Positions 59,384 to 64,000 of a stretch of 64,000 nt of DNA are shown here, in pieces (position 1 is the first letter of the stretch; each line of letters opens with the position of its first letter). The translations under genes were made by a program, and so were the position numbers. The notes beneath the pieces are model-generated. The model ran no database searches. It saw nothing but the letters and a program-made list of their open reading frames with translations, and was not told the origin of the DNA. This DNA is from Leguminivora glycinivorella (Eukaryota > Arthropoda > Insecta > Lepidoptera > Tortricidae), in contig NC_062993.1 in the NCBI RefSeq assembly GCF_023078275.1, positions 6,075,252 through 6,139,251 on the forward strand. The letters run 5' to 3'.

Positions 59384-59431
59384 CGAATTTTCTAGAAACT
59401 TCAAATCCTTCGTTCCCGCCGTTTCGAGAAG
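59384..59431 (+). promoter_or_regulatory. Distal heat-shock element cluster
   Basis: CGAAT TTTCT AGAAA CTTCA at 59384-59403 is four perfect alternating nGAAn/nTTCn units, the full HSF-binding pattern. A second partial site, TTTCG AGAAG, lies at 59422-59431. About 800 bp upstream of the Hsp70 start site. Confidence 0.75.
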
Positions 59432-60127
59432 GGTGCTTTATCTCTTTCTATCACACGTAAATACAGATAGCGCTATCTTCTAACGATAACGATTCATGAC
59501 GTCACTGGGTCGGTGGGACCAGCCTAAAAAAATAAAATTTCTGCAAAATACCGATCGGGTCTCTGTGAAAAATTTATATCAAATTATGCGTTTGGTATAA
59601 AAAATGTACCCTTTTATTTAGTAAATAAGTAATAATTAAATCAGTTCTTAGTTCGATTAGAAAAATAGTAACAACAAACACTGTAACAGAACGGCACAAA
59701 AAAAGGGAACAGTATAAAATATTAACCCAACTTTACCTTGTTGTTACATGATTATTAAGGTAAGGAACAGAAATGTGCTTGTAATACTAGCATCACTGCT
59801 GACGTATCATACATACTCCAGCTATATGCTTGTTTGCCAAATTGCCACTTTTATGAAGTCGCTGAGTAAAAAAAATAGAAAATAAGGGTAAGTTATTGGA
59901 GAGAAAAATAGTTTACAATATATCATAGCTATAAGATGTTATTGAAGTCTTCTATTCAAATTTTTATTTTCCGTAACTTAAATTCAAATAATATGCGTAT
60001 CTCAAAATATTCTCCAAAGTTAAGATTTTTTTATTCACCTGGTATTACTGTACCATCGGCTGTCTCTTTCGTACGCACTGCAAATTGATAGTCTATCTCG
60101 CTCTACGACCCCGAACCGAGAGTGCCG

Positions 60128-60147
60128 AGAAAAATCTAGAAAACTCT
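60128..60147 (+). promoter_or_regulatory. Proximal heat-shock element
   Basis: AGAAA AATCT AGAAA ACTCT: two perfect nGAAn units alternating with two units one base off nTTCn. Lies 28 bp before the TATA box. Confidence 0.75.
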
Positions 60148-60154
60148 GGGCCGT

Positions 60155-60161
60155 GATTGGT
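60155..60161 (-). promoter_or_regulatory. Inverted CCAAT box
   Basis: GATTGGT between the heat-shock element and the TATA box. Confidence 0.5.
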
Positions 60162-60175
60162 CGTTAACCGAGGGG

Positions 60176-60211
60176 TATATAAGCGACCGCGCGTTGGCGG
60201 CAACTCAGTAT
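60176..60211 (+). promoter_or_regulatory. Hsp70 TATA box and initiator
   Basis: TATATAA at 60176-60182 and the arthropod-type initiator TCAGT around 60205-60209. The A at 60207 lies 31 bp from the first T of TATA, so it is the likely transcription start. The 5' leader to 60315 is about 109 nt and A-rich, as in other insect hsp70 genes. Confidence 0.8.
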
Positions 60212-60315
60212 AAAATTAAACACGAAAGCGAACGAACGAAGAAGTTGAGCGGTGAAAACCTCTCGAGTTATTACGACGTATTTCTTATATCAAGAAGTTA
60301 TTGAAATTAATTAAA

Positions 60316-62244
60316 ATGCCAGCTGTAGGAATCGATCTTGGAACAACTTATTCATGTGTGGGAGTTTACCAGCACGGAAATGTGGAGATCATCGCGAACG
60401 ACCAGGGCAACCGGACCACCCCGTCCTACGTCGCGTTCACGGACACCGAGCGACTCATCGGCGATGCTGCGAAGAACCAAGTCGCGCTCAACCCCAACAA
60501 CACGGTGTTCGACGCCAAACGACTTATTGGACGCAAATTCGACGACCCGAAGATACAGGCGGACATGAAACACTGGCCGTTCAAAGTCATCAGCGATTTT
60601 GGGAAGCCAAAGATTCAGGTTGAATTCAAAGGGGAGACGAAGAGGTTCGCGCCCGAGGAAATCAGCAGCATGGTTTTGACGAAGATGAAGGAGACAGCAG
60701 AAGCCTATTTGGGCTCAACGGTGCGGGACGCCGTCATCACAGTCCCGGCTTATTTCAACGATTCACAAAGGCAAGCTACAAAGGACGCGGGCGCTATTGC
60801 AGGTTTGAATGTTTTGAGAATTATCAATGAACCTACCGCCGCTGCGCTCGCTTATGGTTTGGACAAGAACTTGAAAGGAGAGCGCAATGTTCTTATTTTC
60901 GATCTCGGCGGAGGCACTTTCGACGTTTCCATCCTTACCATCGACGAGGGATCGCTGTTTGAAGTGAAAGCGACTGCCGGCGACACCCATCTTGGAGGCG
61001 AGGACTTTGACAACAGGCTCGTGAACCATCTGGCCGACGAGTTCAAGCGCAAATACAAGAAGGATTTGCGAGGTAACACTAGAGCACTGCGTCGCTTGCG
61101 GACGGCCGCCGAACGAGCTAAGCGCACCCTTTCATCTAGCACAGAAGCGACAATAGAGATAGATGCGCTGTACGAAGGCATTGACTATTACACTCACATT
61201 TCTAGAGCGCGTTTCGAAGAGCTCAACTCTGACCTGTTCAGAGGTACTCTAGAGCCGGTCGAGAAAGCTCTACGCGACGCGAAATTGGACAAGAGCCAAA
61301 TCCATGACGTAGTACTCGTTGGCGGCTCGACTCGCATACCGAAGATCCAGAGCCTCCTACAGAACTTCTTCAACGGCAAGCAGTTGAACCTCTCCATCAA
61401 CCCCGACGAGGCTGTGGCTTATGGTGCGGCAGTCCAAGCGGCTATTCTAACCGGGTCCAACGATTCTAAAATCCAAGATGTTCTGTTGGTCGACGTAGCG
61501 CCATTATCACTCGGCATCGAGACAGCCGGCGGCGTCATGACTAAAATCATCGAACGCAACTCCAAAATCCCAACCAAGCAATCTCAGACCTTCACAACTT
61601 ATTCTGACAACCAGCCAGCTGTCACTATCCAAGTTTACGAAGGCGAGCGTGCTATGACTAAAGACAACAACCTATTGGGAACCTTCGACTTAACTGGAAT
61701 TCCACCGGCACCTAGAGGCGTTCCTAAAATTGATGTCACCTTCGACATCGACGCTAATGGCATCTTGAACGTTTCTGCAAAAGAGAACAGCACGGGGCGC
61801 AGCAAGAACATCGTTATCAAGAACGACAAAGGTCGTCTGTCTCAAGCGGACATCGACAGAATGCTAGCGGAGGCGGAACGCTACAAAGACGAAGACGAGA
61901 AGCAAAGGAAGCGAGTAGCAGCCAGGAACCAACTGGAAGCGTACGTCTTCAGTGTGAAGCAAGCGTTGGATGACGCTGGAGACAAACTAAGTGAGCAGGA
62001 CAAGAATACAGCTCGCAGCGAGTGCGAAGAGACGCTTCGATGGCTGGATAACAACTCCCTAGCCGAAGTCGATGAGTACGAGCATAAGCTAAAAGAGGTG
62101 CAGAGGGTATGCTCGCCAGTTATGACCAAGATGCACGGTGGCAACCAAGAAGGTATGCCCGGCGGTATGCCAGGAGGCATGGGAGGTAACCCAGGAGGCA
62201 TGGGAGGCAGGAACGACGGACCCACCATCGAAGAAGTGGACTAA
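60316..62244 (+). CDS. Hsp70: Heat shock protein 70, inducible cytosolic form
   Basis: An ATP-driven chaperone that binds unfolded proteins in cytosol and nucleus. The 642-residue frame has no intron, as usual for stress-induced insect hsp70. The start ATG at 60316 gives MPAVGIDLGTTYS; an in-frame extension to 60301 uses TTG and is not needed. The three family signatures are present: IDLGTTYS at 6-13, IFDLGGGTFDVSIL at 194-207 and VLVGGSTRIPKIQ at 333-345. The nucleotide-binding domain spans about 1-383, the linker DVLLVDVAPL about 388-397, the substrate domain follows, then a helical lid and a GGMPGGM-rich tail ending EEVD at 639-642, the TPR cochaperone docking motif that marks the cytosolic class. 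The coding region is GC-rich with conserved codons. Expected to be induced by HSF through the elements upstream. No damage seen. Confidence 0.98.
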   Translation: MPAVGIDLGTTYSCVGVYQHGNVEIIANDQGNRTTPSYVAFTDTERLIGDAAKNQVALNPNNTVFDAKRLIGRKFDDPKIQADMKHWPFKVISDFGKPKIQVEFKGETKRFAPEEISSMVLTKMKETAEAYLGSTVRDAVITVPAYFNDSQRQATKDAGAIAGLNVLRIINEPTAAALAYGLDKNLKGERNVLIFDLGGGTFDVSILTIDEGSLFEVKATAGDTHLGGEDFDNRLVNHLADEFKRKYKKDLRGNTRALRRLRTAAERAKRTLSSSTEATIEIDALYEGIDYYTHISRARFEELNSDLFRGTLEPVEKALRDAKLDKSQIHDVVLVGGSTRIPKIQSLLQNFFNGKQLNLSINPDEAVAYGAAVQAAILTGSNDSKIQDVLLVDVAPLSLGIETAGGVMTKIIERNSKIPTKQSQTFTTYSDNQPAVTIQVYEGERAMTKDNNLLGTFDLTGIPPAPRGVPKIDVTFDIDANGILNVSAKENSTGRSKNIVIKNDKGRLSQADIDRMLAEAERYKDEDEKQRKRVAARNQLEAYVFSVKQALDDAGDKLSEQDKNTARSECEETLRWLDNNSLAEVDEYEHKLKEVQRVCSPVMTKMHGGNQEGMPGGMPGGMGGNPGGMGGRNDGPTIEEVD

Positions 62245-62435
62245 ACATCAAATATAAACCAATCAGGATTTTAAGTCATGGATTGTGGGCCTAAAAGCAG
62301 AATCGAAGGCCCCCATAATCGAGGTTGACATCTATTTCAATTTTCAAATTTATTTTATTCCATCCTAAATCCAGAACATTCCGTTCAGACAAGACAGTTA
62401 CTTATGAATAAATGGATTTTGAGTTCCAAACTTAA
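62245..62435 (+). terminator. Hsp70 3' UTR and polyadenylation signal
   Basis: AATAAA at 62407-62412, about 165 bp after the stop; T-rich sequence follows. Confidence 0.7.
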
Positions 62436-62845
62436 ATATTTTGTTTTATTTACTGCCATCTGTGAGGGCTGATACGATCGGACTGCAAACCAATTGTATG
62501 AATAGGGAAGTAGGTAATAATAACCGCGCCAAGTTACAATCCGTCTGTATCGTATCGGCCCTACTTAACTGCAAGTGTTTCCATAGGATAAATGCGCCTA
62601 TAACTTTTAATAGCAAGTAATATTATAAATTAACAGCCCTAGTTAACTAACTGTAAAATAATTATAGACGCAATTTTCCTATGAAAACACTATTTAAACT
62701 TGTTGGCTTGACTGTACGAGCCTACCACGAACACCGAAATTCGCAAAATGCGAGCATATTATTCTAGAACATTTAGATTGTCTACTTAGTGTTCTAGAAA
62801 AATATGCTTTGAAAAGACAAACTTAGGTATTATTCATATCCATAC

Positions 62846-63017
62846 TAATATTATAAATAGGAAAATGTGTGTGTCTGTTTGTTTGTCCGTCTTTCACGGC
62901 AAAACGAACCGACGAATTGGCGTGATTTAAGTGGAGATAGTTGAAGGGATGTAGAGTGACATAGGCTACTTTTTGTCTCTTTCTAACGCGAACGAAGCCG
63001 CGGGCAAAAGCTAGTAC
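62846..63017 (-). repeat. Dispersed retroelement-like repeat, copy 3
   Basis: CATACTAATATTATAAATAGG, CTGTTTGTTTGTCCGTC and GCGAACGAAGCCGCGGGC; reverse of the copies at 121-350 and 14943-15080. Confidence 0.75.
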
Positions 63018-63199
63018 CTACATATAACCGGCTAGAATAATTTAAAGGGAATGAATCATAGTAGGCCCTCCGTTTGTGCCTTGCCGCTACACCACATACG
63101 TACAATAACCCGGCCCGCCTGACTTCATCATCATCATCAGCTACCAATAATAACAAGGAGGCTGTGCTGCGTCACAATCTCAAACTTACTACTTACATA

Positions 63200-63375
63200 T
63201 TAGGCACATAATTAAAGTCACGCCTGAATTCCCAAAAGATGTAAACAGAGCACACGAAACTGCACGAGTTTCGGTGCCACTTCTAACAATAAAAAAAAAT
63301 GTGATATTGCAGTAATAAGTTGCTAACGAAGGAAAGACAGGGGGTAGTGAAACTTGAAACCTGTCACCACACATT
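63200..63375 (+). repeat. LINE 3'-tail repeat fragment
   Basis: AAGTCACGCCTGAATTCCC, GAGTTTCGGTGCCACTTCT and TGAAACCTGTCACCACAC; related to 40850-41095. Confidence 0.6.
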
Positions 63376-64000
63376 TAACCTTCTACAGCTAACCTTCAAA
63401 GACCCAGCAAACACATGCCTCTCCTATGCGAGCCATGGCTATTCTCATGATTCATGACATGACACCTTAGTAAAGGTGTAATATAGGTGTAAGTACCGTG
63501 CCTTTGGAAGTAGGCGTATGTACCGAAGCTGTCGAAGCTTCTAGGCAGGTGAAGTTCGGAAGCAGTACAGTGTCCGCAATATTAGGTTCAAGGCCGGTCA
63601 TGAAGTATCTTTAGTGTAATATAAGCCAAGGAGACTCATGGCCCTGGAAGTCATGAGTGAATTTGAATAGTATAGGATAAGTGAGACCTGGTCACTAACT
63701 TATACCATAGTCGAAGATTGCTCGACATCTTTCTGTCCATACCGAGGAATATTTTCAATGACTACGTTGGTACGCGCGCGCTCATTGAAATTGTTGGTTG
63801 ATAACCAAGATAGTAATTATTTTTATTTTGTTCTAAGCTTAGTAAATATGCTAACCTTGGTAGGTTAGATTTAGTTTTGTAGATTTGGTAATCTGCGGTC
63901 CGTGCCGTACGCCCGTCTGTTTTGATTCGTGACGTTAGAGCACTGGCAACACTGAATACACTGACGCAAGACAATATTACGTTATCTGTGGCACAACAGA
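63376..64000. other. Gene-free end of window
   Basis: No gene or repeat recognised. Confidence 0.4.

Noticed and set aside
60301..60315. An earlier Hsp70 start giving five extra residues
   Set aside because: It would start at TTG. The ATG at 60316 gives the normal MPAVGIDLGTT N-terminus.

Overview
This window looks like nuclear DNA from a moth or butterfly. It is AT-rich, its genes have small exons and long repeat-filled introns, and it carries repeat types common in Lepidoptera: tRNA-headed SINEs ending in GATGATGAT, RTE-, CR1- and Jockey-like LINE tails, and many short palindromic DNA transposons. No protein or database search could be run, so the species is not assigned.

Only two genes are certain, both on the + strand. 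From 33441 to 54384 lies an ADAM-family membrane metalloprotease of the ADAM12/19/33 type. I traced 17 coding exons with consistent splice phase; they encode 1489 residues in one frame: propeptide, zinc protease (HEMGHNFGMEHD), disintegrin, cysteine-rich, EGF-like, membrane span and a 737-residue proline-rich cytoplasmic tail. The first exon, with the signal peptide, was not found. From 60316 to 62244 lies an intronless heat-shock-inducible Hsp70 (642 aa, ending EEVD), with a TATA box, initiator, inverted CCAAT box and heat-shock elements.

The most unusual feature is inside the ADAM gene. Four of its exons (cysteine switch plus furin site, start of the protease domain, first disintegrin half, second disintegrin half) are each followed by extra, partly degraded copies of themselves in the next intron. 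Two of these copies are open and in the right splice phase to be used as alternative exons. A second, unrelated cytoplasmic tail is also encoded by reading through the transmembrane exon's splice donor.

The remainder, 1-33 kb and 55-60 kb, is mostly mobile-element debris. It includes four hAT-type insertions with perfect 8-bp target duplications (two of them near-identical copies in inverted orientation), a 1.1-kb element with long terminal and sub-terminal repeats, several foldback elements of 100-450 bp, at least four SINE types, and fragments of five or more LINE families. One fragment encodes a nuclease-like retroelement C-terminus (13056-13757, minus). A small two-exon minus-strand gene at 7363-8505 is possible but weakly supported.
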